The translations under genes and the position numbers were made by a program. The notes beneath the pieces were generated by a model. It worked only from the letters and a program-made list of their open reading frames with translations. It searched no databases and had not been told where the DNA came from. A DNA stretch of 40,908 bases from NCBI GenBank assembly GCA_029881215.1, contig JAOUNA010000007.1:1-40908 (forward strand), read 5' to 3'. This document shows positions 27,472 through 38,899 of the stretch, in pieces. Source of the stretch: Myxococcales bacterium. Lineage in GTDB: Bacteria > Myxococcota_A > UBA9160 > SMWR01. Within the stretch, counting starts at the first letter, position 1. Every line of letters begins with the position of its first letter.

Positions 27472-27942
27472 CTATCGAAGCTCATCGGCGCTGAGGAAGC
27501 CGTCGCCCCATACGTCGGGCGCGCGCCTTGCCGCCTGCACGAGGAGCGCATCGCCCTCGAGCATTCGACCCTCCAACTGCAGTGCGTTGCCGCGCAGTCC
27601 GAGCAGGTGCACGGAAACCCGAGGGGAGTCGGCCTGCGTCGACTCGTACAGCAGCTGCGCGTGGTCGAGATACGCGAGCGCGCGCGGGGCATCGCGTTGC
27701 TCGATGTGGTGCCGCGCCAGGGCGAGATAGGCAACCGCATTGCCCGAGTCGATCTGCAGGGCGCGCTCGTACTGACTGAGTGCTCGATCGGGCTGCTGGC
27801 GGCTGTCCGCAGCCAGCCCTTCGAGCACCAGCCGCGTCGAGGCGCGTCGGGCCGCGTCTCCTGCTGCCGCGACCTCCTCGACGTGAAGCGCGCGCGCGTC
27901 GCGCTGCATTCCGGCGCAGGCCAGCACCTGCAAGGCGAGCAC
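27472..27942 (-). CDS. TPR-repeat lipoprotein, start uncertain
   Basis: From the GTG at 27942 the product is 156 residues. It has a lipobox-like LACA near the start and two TPR-like helical repeats (PDRALSQYERALQIDSGNAV and the following 34 residues). Such proteins usually act as periplasmic adaptors. The GTG start cuts a signal peptide in half. Upstream in frame lie three arginines and the hydrophobic run ALALAVLALQVLAC, reaching back to a CTG at 27993 that overlaps the stop of the penicillin-binding protein gene. The true start may be that CTG, giving 173 residues and a textbook lipoprotein signal. The function is unknown; it may help the adjacent peptidoglycan synthase, like LpoA or LpoB, but that is only inference from position. 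Confidence 0.68.
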   Translation of the reverse strand: MLALQVLACAGMQRDARALHVEEVAAAGDAARRASTRLVLEGLAADSRQQPDRALSQYERALQIDSGNAVAYLALARHHIEQRDAPRALAYLDHAQLLYESTQADSPRVSVHLLGLRGNALQLEGRMLEGDALLVQAARRAPDVWGDGFLSADELR

Positions 27943-27989
27943 CGCGAGGGCGAGGGCTCGTGCGTCTCGTGAAGCGGTCGCGCGGGTGT

Positions 27990-30440
27990 TCAGAGTCGAT
28001 CTCCCAGCCAGCGCAGAAAGCGCCGGGGCACGCCGTCGCCCCGGTCACCCGGCCGCGCCCCGTCGGGGCACACGTGGGTCGGAAGCGTACCGCGCAGGAA
28101 GTATTCCTCACGCCGCTCCGGACAGCCCGCGAGAGCGAGCGCTCCCGTCGAGGGCTCGATCGCCACGCGCTGGACGTCGGGCGGGCGCAGGAACGCGCCG
28201 CGAATCACGCCGCCGGTCGCCCCCTCGACGAAGCGGCGCCAGATCGGCAGCGCCCCGCCACTGCCCGAGAGCCCGACGCTGCGCGGCTCGTCGAAGCCGA
28301 GCCACACCACCGCCACCAGATCGGGCGTGAAGCCCACGAACCAGAGGTCGCGCTCCTCGTCGGTGGTGCCGGTCTTGGCGGCGATGGGGCCGCGCAGGCC
28401 CCCGGCGCGCACGCTCGCCGCCGTGCCGCGCTCCGCCACGCCCTCGAGCAGATTCGTGGCGAGATACGCCGTGCCCGCGTCGAGCACGCGCTCGAATTGC
28501 AGGCGCCGGCGCTCGAGCACGGCGCCGCTCCGATCGACGACGTCCTCGATGCTCTCGATCTCGGGGCGGATGCCGCCGCTCGCCAGCGTGGCGTAGGCGC
28601 GCGCGATCTCGAGCGGCGTGACCTCCGCCGTGCCGAGCGCCAGGCTCGGCACCGCCGGCAGGCGGCTCTCGATGCCGAGCCGCTGCGCGACGCGCACGAC
28701 GCGCTTGATGCCGATCTCCTGGGCGAGCCGGGCGGTCGCCACGTTGTACGAATTCTCGAGGGCCTCCCGCACCGTGACCGACTCGTGGAAGCGATCGTCG
28801 TGATTCTTCGGCGCCCACGGCCCGTTGCGCGAGTCGATCTCGAGCGGCGAGTCGTCGAGGAAGCTGCTCAGCGTGACGAGGGGCCCGCCGTCCACCGGCT
28901 CGAGTGCGGCGATGTACACGAAGGGCTTGAACACGCTGCCCGGCTGGCGGCGCGCCTGGGTGCAGCGATCGAACTGCGAGACGCGATAGTCGCGTCCACC
29001 GACGAGCGCCAGCAGCTCGCCCGTCTGCGGTCGCAGCGCCACCAGGCAGCCCTGCAGCGCGCGCGCGGGATCGTCGCTGCGCAGCGCCGGGAAACGGCGC
29101 TCGAGCGCGGCGATGCCCTCGCTCAGGCTCATCGCGGCGAGACTCTGCAGCCGATGATCGAGGGTCGAGTAGATGTGCAGGCCCTCGACGGTCAACACTT
29201 CCGAGGGATAGTGATCCGCGAGCTGGCGGTGCAGCAGATCGAGGAAGTAGCGCGTATCGCCCTGCTCGGGCGTGATCGATGCCAGGCGCAGCGGCTCCTG
29301 CCGCGCTTTCTCGTAGCTGGCCGCGTCGATGCGGCGCTGATCGAACATCAGCTCGAGCACCAGATCGCGGCGCCGCGTGGCGCGCTCCGGATCCCGATAC
29401 GGGGAAGTGCCGTTCGGGCTCTGGATGATGGCGGCGAGCAGTCCGGACTCTGCGACACTCAAGCGGGATGCAGATTTTCCAAAGTACAGCCGCGCCGCCT
29501 CGCCCACGCCGTGGATCTGCGTGGCGCCGCGCTGTCCGAGGTAGATCTCGTTGAGATAGGACTCGAGGATGGCGGGCTTGTCGTAGCGGGCCTCCACCAG
29601 CAGCGCCATCAGGGCTTCCTGAAGCTTGCGCCGGTAGGTGCGCTCCGGCGTGAGGAAGAAATTCTTGACGAGCTGCTGCGTGAGCGTGCTGCCGCCCTGG
29701 CGAATCGAGCCGGCGCGCAGATTCGCGAGCATCGCCCCGGCGATGCGCCGCAAGTCGATGCCGCCGTGCGATTCGAAGCGCTGATCCTCGACGGCCAGGA
29801 CCGCGTCGAGGAGGTGTCGCGGCAGCTCGTCGAGCCGGACCAGCTCGCGCTGCTGGCGATTCGGTCCGTAGTAGGCGCCGAGTTCCTCGGGCTCGAGCAG
29901 AATGGCACCGAGCTCGGTGCCGTCGGGCATCGCGCGGATCTGGGCGATGCTCGAGCCGCGCAGGCGCAGGACCACGTCGCGCGACGGCTCGGGGCGGCTC
30001 GGGTGCTCGAAGGCGCGCAGGTGCACGCGCACGCGATTCTCACCCCAGACGTACTGGCCGGGCGGCAGATCGCGCGTTTCGGACGCGGCGCGATAACCGA
30101 GGCGCTCGAACGAGCCGCGCAGGTCCACCAGCTTCCAGTCGAGCCCCGGATACAGGATGGTGGGGGCGCTGTAGACCCGCGACGGCAGCCGGAAGCGAAC
30201 GCCCTCGAAGCGCTCGCGCACGCGGCGGTCGAGGGACGCCACGTAGGCGGCGGACACGAAGCCCACGAGGAAGGAGGCGGCGAGGATCCCGAGCGCCACG
30301 CGACGCAGCGACGTCGGCAGTCTGCGCGTCAGCATCTTCCAGGCGCGCGCCAGCAGCCGCCCGGCGCGCACCAGCAGCCCGCGCTGCGACTGCGTCGCGC
30401 GCCTGCGCCCTGCGGGGCCCGTGCGCCGCCCTCCTGCCAT
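27990..30440 (-). CDS. Class A penicillin-binding protein (PBP1b-like, bifunctional)
   Basis: It polymerises and cross-links peptidoglycan. A basic cytoplasmic tail is followed by one membrane span (about residues 48-68). A UB2H-like region (85-190) comes next. The glycosyltransferase domain has VEDQRFESHGGID with Glu218 and RQGGSTLTQQLVKN. The transpeptidase domain has SVFK (Ser502, Lys505), SYN (564-566) and KTGTT (689-693). All catalytic motifs are intact in 816 residues. The ATG at 30440 has a G-rich GGGGGAAG just upstream. Divergent from argH, with 134 bases between. The lipoprotein and lspA genes follow. Confidence 0.95.
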   Translation of the reverse strand: MAGGRRTGPAGRRRATQSQRGLLVRAGRLLARAWKMLTRRLPTSLRRVALGILAASFLVGFVSAAYVASLDRRVRERFEGVRFRLPSRVYSAPTILYPGLDWKLVDLRGSFERLGYRAASETRDLPPGQYVWGENRVRVHLRAFEHPSRPEPSRDVVLRLRGSSIAQIRAMPDGTELGAILLEPEELGAYYGPNRQQRELVRLDELPRHLLDAVLAVEDQRFESHGGIDLRRIAGAMLANLRAGSIRQGGSTLTQQLVKNFFLTPERTYRRKLQEALMALLVEARYDKPAILESYLNEIYLGQRGATQIHGVGEAARLYFGKSASRLSVAESGLLAAIIQSPNGTSPYRDPERATRRRDLVLELMFDQRRIDAASYEKARQEPLRLASITPEQGDTRYFLDLLHRQLADHYPSEVLTVEGLHIYSTLDHRLQSLAAMSLSEGIAALERRFPALRSDDPARALQGCLVALRPQTGELLALVGGRDYRVSQFDRCTQARRQPGSVFKPFVYIAALEPVDGGPLVTLSSFLDDSPLEIDSRNGPWAPKNHDDRFHESVTVREALENSYNVATARLAQEIGIKRVVRVAQRLGIESRLPAVPSLALGTAEVTPLEIARAYATLASGGIRPEIESIEDVVDRSGAVLERRRLQFERVLDAGTAYLATNLLEGVAERGTAASVRAGGLRGPIAAKTGTTDEERDLWFVGFTPDLVAVVWLGFDEPRSVGLSGSGGALPIWRRFVEGATGGVIRGAFLRPPDVQRVAIEPSTGALALAGCPERREEYFLRGTLPTHVCPDGARPGDRGDGVPRRFLRWLGDRL

Positions 30441-30574
30441 CTTCCCCCCGATCGCTCGCTAGAGGTTGATCAAAGTAGGAGACCGGCTGAGCGCGTGCGA
30501 CCGCATGCGCCCGCGCAAGTTCCGAAAGCGCCGCCGTCCTTGCAGAAAGGCGGTTTGTCTCCGAGATTTGCGGC

Positions 30575-32028
<1,454 letters not shown>

Positions 32029-32032
<4 letters not shown>

Positions 32033-32205
32033 GGCGCGCGGGCCCGCTGCTGCTGCTGCTCGTCGCCGCGGCCCTGATCGGCTGCGGCCGCTACGGCCCT
32101 CCGGTGCGCCGCGCACGGATCGACGCCGCGCCCGCCGCAGCGGCGAGCCCCGAGGCGCCGAGCCCCGCCGCGCCGCCGGAGGCGCCCCCGGACCCGGCGC
32201 CGTGA
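32029..32205 (+). CDS. lptM: Small LptM/YifL-like outer-membrane lipoprotein
   Basis: The 58-residue product starts at a GTG overlapping the argH stop (GTGA). It has arginines, a leucine-rich hydrophobic core and the lipobox LIGC, followed by GRYGPP. The rest is proline- and alanine-rich. The C-G-x-x-G-P start of the mature protein is the signature of LptM (formerly YifL), which binds the LptD-LptE lipopolysaccharide translocon and helps its oxidative maturation. In many Gram-negative bacteria that gene sits beside argH, lysA and dapF, matching the context here apart from a missing lysA. The tail is longer and more proline-rich than in the enterobacterial protein. Confidence 0.75.
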
Positions 32206-33050
32206 GCCGCGCGCTGGCGTTCACGAAGATGCACGGCGCCGGCAACGACTTCGTCGTCCTGGACGGTCTCCGCGAGGCGCTCCCGCCCATCGAGCCGCTG
32301 GCGCGCCGGCTCTGCGACCGCCACTTCGGCATCGGGGCCGATCAGCTGCTGGTGGTGCGCCCGTCCGACGCCGCCGACTACCGCATGGAGATCTTCAACG
32401 CCGACGGCTCCCAGGTGGAGATGTGCGCCAACGGCATCCGCGCCTTCTACAAATATCTGCGCGACCGCGGCCACACGGACGCCGATGAGATCCGCGTGGA
32501 GACCCTCGGCGGCATCGTGCGCCCGCGCTGGGCTGGAAGGGACCGCGTGTCGGTGGACATGGGCCCGCCGATTCTCGCTCCGGCCAAGATTCCCACCACC
32601 CTGACCGGCGGCGAGGGCCCGGTGCTCGACGTGCCGCTGCAGCTCGATGGCGAGCGCCTGCGCGTCTCGTCGGTTTCGATGGGCAACCCCCACGCGATCG
32701 TCTTCGTCGACGACCCCGACGCGACGCCGGTCGAGCGGCTCGGCCCGCTGCTCGAGCACCACCCGGCCTTTCCGAACCGGGTCAACGCCGAGTTCGTCGC
32801 CGTGCTCGAGCGCGGGCGCATCCGCCAGCGCACCTGGGAGCGCGGCGCAGGCGAAACGCTCGCCTGTGGGAGCGGAGCCTGCGCGGTCGCCGTAGTATCC
32901 ATGTTGCGCGGGCTCGTGGACCGGGCCGTGCGCATCGAGCTGCGCGGGGGTGAGCTCGACATCGAGTGGCCGGACGACGCCGCGCACGTGCGCATGACCG
33001 GTCCGGCGGCCGAGGTGTTCACGGGCCGCTTTCCGCTCGGGGAGGACTAG
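32202..33050 (+). CDS. dapF: Diaminopimelate epimerase
   Basis: This PLP-independent epimerase turns LL- into meso-diaminopimelate for lysine and peptidoglycan. The 282 residues contain both active-site cysteines, Cys75 in NADGSQVEMCANGIR and Cys222 in ETLACGSGACA, and the KMHGAGNDFVV N-terminus. The start is GTG at 32202, overlapping the lipoprotein stop by four bases. dapA follows with no spacing. Confidence 0.97.
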   Translation: MSRALAFTKMHGAGNDFVVLDGLREALPPIEPLARRLCDRHFGIGADQLLVVRPSDAADYRMEIFNADGSQVEMCANGIRAFYKYLRDRGHTDADEIRVETLGGIVRPRWAGRDRVSVDMGPPILAPAKIPTTLTGGEGPVLDVPLQLDGERLRVSSVSMGNPHAIVFVDDPDATPVERLGPLLEHHPAFPNRVNAEFVAVLERGRIRQRTWERGAGETLACGSGACAVAVVSMLRGLVDRAVRIELRGGELDIEWPDDAAHVRMTGPAAEVFTGRFPLGED

Positions 33051-33923
33051 ATGTTCGAAGGCGTCCTGACCGCACTCGTGACCCCGCTGCGCGACGGAGG
33101 GCTCGACGAGCCCGCGCTGCGCGACCTCGTCGAACGCCAGATCGAGGCCGGCATCGACGGACTCGTGCCCTGCGGCTCGACCGGCGAGAGCGCCACGCTC
33201 AGCTACGCAGAGCACCACCGCGTCGTCGAGCTCGTGATCGAGACCGCGCGCGGCCGCGTGCCGGTGGTGGCGGGGACGGGCTCGAACAACACCGCGGAGG
33301 CGATCGCGCTGACGCGGCACGCCGTGGAAGCAGGCGCCGACGGCGCGCTGCTGATCTCGCCCTACTACAACAAGCCCACCCAGCAGGGCATCGTGGCCCA
33401 CTACAGCGCGGTGGCCCGGGCGGCCGCGCTGCCGCTGCTCGTCTACAACATTCCCGGCCGCACCGGCTCGAACATCCTGCCCGCCACCATGGCACGGCTC
33501 GCCGACATCGAGCACGTGGTCGGGGTCAAGGAGGCGTGCGGCGATCTCGGCCAGATCGGCGAGGTGATCGCGCGCTGCGGGAGCGATTTCTGCGTGCTCT
33601 CGGGCGACGACGCACTCACCCTGCCGATGCTCGCGCTCGGCGCGAAGGGCGTCGTCTCGACCACCTCGAACGTGGCGCCCGCCGAGATGTGCGAGCTGGT
33701 GCGCGCCTACCGCGCCGGCGATCTCGAGCGCGCGCGCCACATCCACTACCGGCTGCTGCCGCTCTTCGACGCGCTCTTCTGCGAGACGAATCCCATCCCG
33801 GTGAAGGCGGCGCTCCAGCTGATGGACCGCATCGGTCCCGAGATCCGCCTGCCGCTGACGCCGATCACCGAGCCCAACCGCCAGCGCCTGCAGATGGTGC
33901 TGAAAGAGCTCGGGCTCGCGTGA
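33051..33923 (+). CDS. dapA: 4-hydroxy-tetrahydrodipicolinate synthase
   Basis: It condenses pyruvate with aspartate semialdehyde, the entry to the diaminopimelate pathway. The 290-residue TIM barrel has the Schiff-base lysine Lys160 in VVGVKEACGD, the catalytic Tyr132 in LVYNIPGRTG, GSTGESATL and SPYYNKPTQQG. The ATG at 33051 directly follows the dapF stop codon, and its TGA shares one base with the dapB start (TGATG). The enzyme class is certain by motif and by neighbours. Confidence 0.97.
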   Translation: MFEGVLTALVTPLRDGGLDEPALRDLVERQIEAGIDGLVPCGSTGESATLSYAEHHRVVELVIETARGRVPVVAGTGSNNTAEAIALTRHAVEAGADGALLISPYYNKPTQQGIVAHYSAVARAAALPLLVYNIPGRTGSNILPATMARLADIEHVVGVKEACGDLGQIGEVIARCGSDFCVLSGDDALTLPMLALGAKGVVSTTSNVAPAEMCELVRAYRAGDLERARHIHYRLLPLFDALFCETNPIPVKAALQLMDRIGPEIRLPLTPITEPNRQRLQMVLKELGLA

Positions 33924-34720
33924 TGGCCGCGCCCGCGCCGCACCGCGTGCTGGTGGTGGGCGCGCTCGGGCGCATGGGGCACTGCGTGCGCGAGGCACTC
34001 GCCGAGGAGCCGTCGCTGCGCCTCTCCGCGGCGCTCGAGGCGCCCGGGCATCCCGGCATCGGCAGCCAGTTCGCGGACGGCGTCGAGGTGCTGGAGGATG
34101 CCGAGGCAGCGCTGGCGCGCTGCGACGTGGTGATCGACTTCAGCCAGCCCGCGGTCACCCTGGCGCTGCTGCGCGCGGCGGCCGACGCGCGCCGGGCCTT
34201 CGTCACGGGCACCACCGGCCTGAGCGAGGCGCAGCGCAAGGAGCTGGCTGCGCTGGCCCAGCACACGGCGGTGCTGCACGCGCCGAACTTCTCGGTGGCC
34301 GTGAACGTGCTCGCCTGGCTCACCCACCAGGCGGCCGCCAAGCTCGGCCCCGGCTACGACGCGGAGATCGTCGAGCTGCATCACGCCGCCAAGCGCGACG
34401 CGCCGAGCGGCACGGCGCTGGCCCTGGCCGAGGCGGTGGCCGCGGCGCGCGGCGTGGCGCTCGGGGAGCATCTCGTGCTCGAGCGCGCCGGCGAGACCGG
34501 CGCGCGGCCCGAGGCCAGCATCGGCGTGCAGGCGCTGCGCGGCGGCGACAACCCCGGCGAGCACACGGTGCTCTTCCTCGGACGGGGCGAGCGCCTCGAG
34601 CTGGTGCACCGCTCGGCCACGCGAGACCACTTCGCGCGCGGCGCGGTGCGGGCCGCGGCCTGGCTGGTGGGCCGCGCGCCGGGCCTGTACCGCATGGACG
34701 AGGTGCTGGGGCTCGGCTGA
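33923..34720 (+). CDS. dapB: 4-hydroxy-tetrahydrodipicolinate reductase
   Basis: It reduces the DapA product with NAD(P)H. The 265-residue protein has the Rossmann motif VVGALGRMG (about residues 10-18), FVTGTTGLS and the catalytic signature ELHHAAKRDAPSGTAL. The ATG at 33923 overlaps the dapA stop by one base. The frame is open much further upstream only as a shadow of dapA. It is the last gene of the argH-dap run and is followed by a strong hairpin. Confidence 0.96.
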   Translation: MAAPAPHRVLVVGALGRMGHCVREALAEEPSLRLSAALEAPGHPGIGSQFADGVEVLEDAEAALARCDVVIDFSQPAVTLALLRAAADARRAFVTGTTGLSEAQRKELAALAQHTAVLHAPNFSVAVNVLAWLTHQAAAKLGPGYDAEIVELHHAAKRDAPSGTALALAEAVAAARGVALGEHLVLERAGETGARPEASIGVQALRGGDNPGEHTVLFLGRGERLELVHRSATRDHFARGAVRAAAWLVGRAPGLYRMDEVLGLG

Positions 34721-34840
34721 TCCGCCCGATCCGCGCGGAGTGTCGGCGCGCAACAGGCTGCGCTCGATTGCGCCGCAGCCGGCCTCGCGCCGCCTCTGGG
34801 AAGATCGCTCGCAAGGATCTGACGGGGGCGCAACAGAAAC

Positions 34841-34874
34841 GGGCGCGGCGCCGATCGGCGGCGCCGCGCCCTTT
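34841..34874. terminator. Strong GC hairpin, probably a bidirectional terminator
   Basis: GGGCGCGGCGCC (34841-34852) and GGCGCCGCGCCC (34860-34871) form a perfect 12-base stem with a seven-base loop. It is followed by TTT on the plus strand and by GTTTCTGTT on the minus strand. It lies between the convergent ends of dapB and the first porin gene, so it can stop transcription from both sides. Confidence 0.72.
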
Positions 34875-34880
34875 CAGAAT

Positions 34881-34903
34881 CCCAATCGGCAGTGCCGATC
34901 GGG
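34881..34903 (-). terminator. Second hairpin after the porin stop
   Basis: CCC-A-ATCGGC and GCCGAT-C-GGG form a ten-position stem with one mismatch around an AGT loop, 17 bases after the porin stop codon on the minus strand. No T-run follows. It may stabilise the porin mRNA 3' end or assist the larger hairpin next to it. Confidence 0.4.
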
Positions 34904-34919
34904 CTCCCGCGGTCAGGTC

Positions 34920-36356
34920 CTAGAAAGCGTAGTAGACCTGAACACCCGCGGTGGTCTGGCCGCGCACGTCGCGCGAGCCATTGCCCTTGTAGAACTCGTT
35001 CGTGCCCACCTGGCGCACCTGATCCCAGCGGATCTCGCCGCGCAGCACGAGGTTCTCCACGAGCGTGTAGTCCACCGTGCCCGTCACGCCGAAGACTTCG
35101 CTGTCCCTGAACGGATTGAAGTCGGCACCGGAGCCAATGAAGTTGAACGGATCACCCAGGCCAAAGAAGTCCTGGCGATCGCGCGCGTACTCGCCGCGCA
35201 GCGACACGCCCGACCGATCGTTCACCGCCATGCGGCCGCCGACACCCATGCCCCACGCTCCGGTGGCGCTGCCCTGGATCCAGGCGTAGTCGGCGTTGGC
35301 CCACAGCGACAGCGCATCCGAGGCCTGGAAGGTGCCCACCATGTTGAGCAACCCGTTCTTCTGGCCGTTGACCGACGGGTTGAGTGCGAAGCCCCCCATG
35401 AACATGTCGGCGCCGTAGATCACGGTGCCGCGCACGCCCATCTGGTCCTGCTTGAACGCGGCGGTCAGGATGTAGGCCTTGTCCGAGTTGAGGTCGGGTG
35501 CCGTGATGTTCGACATGCCGCTGTTCACCACACCGACGCCAACCTCGACGGGACCCGCCATGCTGGTCAGCATCACGCCCAAGTGGTCATCCGGCTGGAA
35601 TGCGTTGTACAGGAAGCTGTGCGTGATGTGGTTGTTGCGGGTGTTGTCGAGCGACTCGTTGCCCGTGATCGCGGCGAACTTGCCGAAGCGCAGGTTCACG
35701 CCGCTCCCGATGGGCGCCTGGTACTCGACATACGCCTGGTGCACGTAGACGTCACTGGGCGAATCCAGGTCTGCGATGCGCCGGCTTCCGCTGAACGCAG
35801 CGGGAACGCCTCCCGGCGGGAGGTAGCCGATCGCCACCAGCCCCTGGAAATCGCTCATCGACGAGGCCGTCTGGCCGTAGAGAACGTCGAAGCGGAATCC
35901 CGCGCGGCTCTCGTCGCTGGCCGGCTTGCCGATGCCGAACCAGACGTGATCCAGCTGGAACGTGTTGTGATCGGGATGGAAGCGGTAGTACTGGCCCGTG
36001 AAGGTGCCACCCTGGTTCCCGCCCAGACCTTCCAAGGATTGGAGGTCCGGCCGGTTGAAGTTCCAGAAGTAGCTGCCGGCCACGCCGCCATCGACTTCCA
36101 GAGACTCGATGAACTTCGCCAGTCCGGAGAGCGCCGCCGTCTCCTGCTGATCCTGCACGACCTGCTGGGCATCCTCGAGGAGCTCGCCCTGGTGCGCGAG
36201 CTGCTCTTGCTGCGCGTTCACTTTCTGTTGAAGTCCCTTCACCATCTCGCGCATCTCGGCGAGATCGGACTCCACGTCTGTACTCGCAACGACCGGCTGA
36301 GCGACGAACAGCAGCGCAGCTGCCGCACCCGCCAGCACCATCGAGACCCTCTTCAT
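34920..36356 (-). CDS. Outer-membrane porin (OmpL-like beta-barrel) with coiled coil
   Basis: The 478-residue protein starts at an ATG with GGAGG five bases upstream. It has a signal peptide (MKRVSMVLAGAAAALLFVAQ, cleaved near VVAS). A coiled coil follows (about residues 28-70; repeated EMREMVKGLQQKVNAQQEQ-type heptads), then a beta-barrel ending VQVYYAF with a C-terminal aromatic. Residues such as RFHPDHNTFQLDHVWFGIGK and RAGFRFDVLYGQTA are shared almost motif for motif with the porin gene at 38900. This is the BBP2/OmpL-like porin family. The two genes flank glnB-glnA, so uptake of a nitrogen compound is a reasonable but unproven idea. Confidence 0.9.
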   Translation of the reverse strand: MKRVSMVLAGAAAALLFVAQPVVASTDVESDLAEMREMVKGLQQKVNAQQEQLAHQGELLEDAQQVVQDQQETAALSGLAKFIESLEVDGGVAGSYFWNFNRPDLQSLEGLGGNQGGTFTGQYYRFHPDHNTFQLDHVWFGIGKPASDESRAGFRFDVLYGQTASSMSDFQGLVAIGYLPPGGVPAAFSGSRRIADLDSPSDVYVHQAYVEYQAPIGSGVNLRFGKFAAITGNESLDNTRNNHITHSFLYNAFQPDDHLGVMLTSMAGPVEVGVGVVNSGMSNITAPDLNSDKAYILTAAFKQDQMGVRGTVIYGADMFMGGFALNPSVNGQKNGLLNMVGTFQASDALSLWANADYAWIQGSATGAWGMGVGGRMAVNDRSGVSLRGEYARDRQDFFGLGDPFNFIGSGADFNPFRDSEVFGVTGTVDYTLVENLVLRGEIRWDQVRQVGTNEFYKGNGSRDVRGQTTAGVQVYYAF

Positions 36357-36745
36357 AAATCCTCCGTCCTTCCTTCGTCGTCCCCGCTCGAGCACGCCAG
36401 AGACAAGCCCCGCTTGGGACAGTCCCATCAGGAACAGAGTCTCCGCGCTCTGCGCGCACGATCGTTTCAGCGGGGGGACGCAGAATATTAAGCAAACCTC
36501 CGCGCGGTCCGCAGGTGTGTTGATAAGGACACACTTCGATCATGGCCGCGGAAGTGCACACAAAATTGTTTGAGCATGGCAGTGCGTAGCCCGCGGACCG
36601 AACAAGACAAACTATGTTTTATTTTGTTCGATCCCGCGCTCCCGAGCAGCGCCGATTGGCGCAAGGCCAGGCGGCATGCCGGCGGGCCGCTCGCGGCGGG
36701 AGCCCCGCGGCCCCCGTGCGTTCAACCATTCAAGTACGTCCCCGC
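36357..36745 (-). other. Intergenic region between glnA and the first porin
   Basis: This 389-base gap is less GC-rich than the rest of the window. It must hold the porin promoter and the glnA 3' end. Inverted repeats are visible at 36599-36630 and around GTGTGT/ACACAC (36511-36530). No sigma-54 consensus could be matched in the direction of the porin gene, and no gene is seen. Confidence 0.5.
36599..36630. repeat. Inverted repeat CGAACAA-N18-TTGTTCG in AT-rich patch
   Basis: Perfect seven-base arms lie at 36599-36605 and 36624-36630, with an 18-base AT-rich spacer, about 245 bases upstream of the porin start. It could be a regulator site or part of the glnA 3' end. The half-site CGAACA also occurs in the palindromes at 15710 and 15788, which may be coincidence. 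Confidence 0.35.
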
Positions 36746-38161
36746 CTAGAGATCGAAGTAGAGCTCGAACTCGTGCGGGTGGGGCCGCACGCGCACCGGG
36801 TCCACCTCGTACTCGCGCTTGTAGCGCGCCCACATCGCCAAGGCGTCTTCCGTGAAGACGTCGCCCTTGAGCAGGAAGTCGTGGTCCGCCTCGAGCGACT
36901 CGAGCGCCTCCTGCAAGCTGCCCGGCATCACGGGAATGCCCTTGGCCTCTTCGGGCGTCAGCGCGTAGATGTTCTTGTCGAGCGGCTCGCCCGGGTCGAT
37001 CTTGTTCTCCACGCCATCCAGCCCCGCCATCAGCATCGCGGCGAAGGTGAGGTAGGGGTTGCAGGAGGGGTCCGGGTAGCGCACCTCGATGCGCTTGGCC
37101 TTGGGGCTCGCCGAGTACATGGGAATCCGGCACGAGGCCGAGCGGTTGCGCGAGCTCATGGCCAGATTGACCGGCGCCTCGAAGCCCGGGACCAGGCGCT
37201 TGTAGGAGTTGGTCGTCGGGTTGCTGAACGCCGAGATGGCCCGCGAGTGCTTGAGGATGCCGCCGATGTAGTGCAGCCCGAGCTCCGAGAGGCCCGCGTA
37301 GCCGTCGCCCGCGAACAGCGGCTTGCCCTCCTTCCAGATGGACTGGTGCGTGTGCATGCCCGAGCCGTTGTCGTTGAAGACGGGCTTGGGCATGAAGGTG
37401 GCGGTGAGGCCGCGCCGGCGCGCCACGTTCTTCACCACGTACTTGTAGAGCATCACCTGGTCGGCCATGCGCACGAGCGTGCTGAAGCGCATGTCGATCT
37501 CGCACTGGCCGGCGGTGGCGACCTCGTGATGGTGGGCCTCGACGCTGATGCCGAGCTTCTCCATGGCGAGCACCATCTCGGTGCGCACGTCCTGCAGCGT
37601 GTCGGTCGGCGGCACCGGGAAGTAGCCCTGCTTGTGGCGCGGCTTGTAGGCGAGGTTTCCGCCCGGCTCCTCGCGACCCGTGTTCCAGGCGCCCTCGATG
37701 GAGTCGATGCTGTAGAAGCCGTGATCCGGACCCGTGCTGAAGCGGGCGTCGCTGAACACGAAGAACTCGGCTTCCGGACCGAAGTAGGCGGTGTCGCCGA
37801 AGCCGGTCTGCCGCAGGTAGTTCTCGGCCTTCTTGGCGATCCAGCGCGGATCGCGCGAGTACGGCTGGCGCGTGATCGGGTCGACGATGTCGCAGACCAC
37901 GACCAGCGTGGGATTCTCGAGGAACGGGTCGATGAATGCCGTGGTCGGGTCGGGCAGCATCAGCATGTCGCTCTCGTGGATGGTCTGCCAGCCGCCGATG
38001 GAGGAGCCGTCGAAGCCGCGGCCCTCTTCGAAGGTATGCTCGCCGATGTCACCGATCGGGTACGAGCAGTGCTGCCACATGCCCCGCCAATCCGTGAAGC
38101 GGAAGTCCACGATCACGACATCGTGCTTCTTGGCGAGACTCAGGGCCTCTTTCGCATTCAT
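36746..38161 (-). CDS. glnA: Glutamine synthetase type I
   Basis: It forms glutamine from glutamate, ammonia and ATP and is the main ammonium assimilation enzyme. The 471 residues include the DGSSIGGW loop (51-58), [10 protein letters not shown] (128-137) and the metal/ammonium-site region [17 protein letters not shown] (210-226). [12 protein letters not shown] (263-273) and the adenylylation loop with Tyr399 in [11 protein letters not shown] follow. The tyrosine suggests control by GlnE adenylylation. The ATG at 38161 has GAGGGA eight bases upstream. It follows glnB by 80 bases, and both are likely read from the sigma-54 promoter before glnB. Confidence 0.97.
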   Translation of the reverse strand: MNAKEALSLAKKHDVVIVDFRFTDWRGMWQHCSYPIGDIGEHTFEEGRGFDGSSIGGWQTIHESDMLMLPDPTTAFIDPFLENPTLVVVCDIVDPITRQPYSRDPRWIAKKAENYLRQTGFGDTAYFGPEAEFFVFSDARFSTGPDHGFYSIDSIEGAWNTGREEPGGNLAYKPRHKQGYFPVPPTDTLQDVRTEMVLAMEKLGISVEAHHHEVATAGQCEIDMRFSTLVRMADQVMLYKYVVKNVARRRGLTATFMPKPVFNDNGSGMHTHQSIWKEGKPLFAGDGYAGLSELGLHYIGGILKHSRAISAFSNPTTNSYKRLVPGFEAPVNLAMSSRNRSASCRIPMYSASPKAKRIEVRYPDPSCNPYLTFAAMLMAGLDGVENKIDPGEPLDKNIYALTPEEAKGIPVMPGSLQEALESLEADHDFLLKGDVFTEDALAMWARYKREYEVDPVRVRPHPHEFELYFDL

Positions 38162-38241
38162 CACAGTTCCCTCGTGTCTTTCTCTCTGGCTGGTTGGCGT
38201 CTTCGATGCGGCGGCGCGATCGGATCCCGAACGAGCGCGCT

Positions 38242-38899
<658 letters not shown>

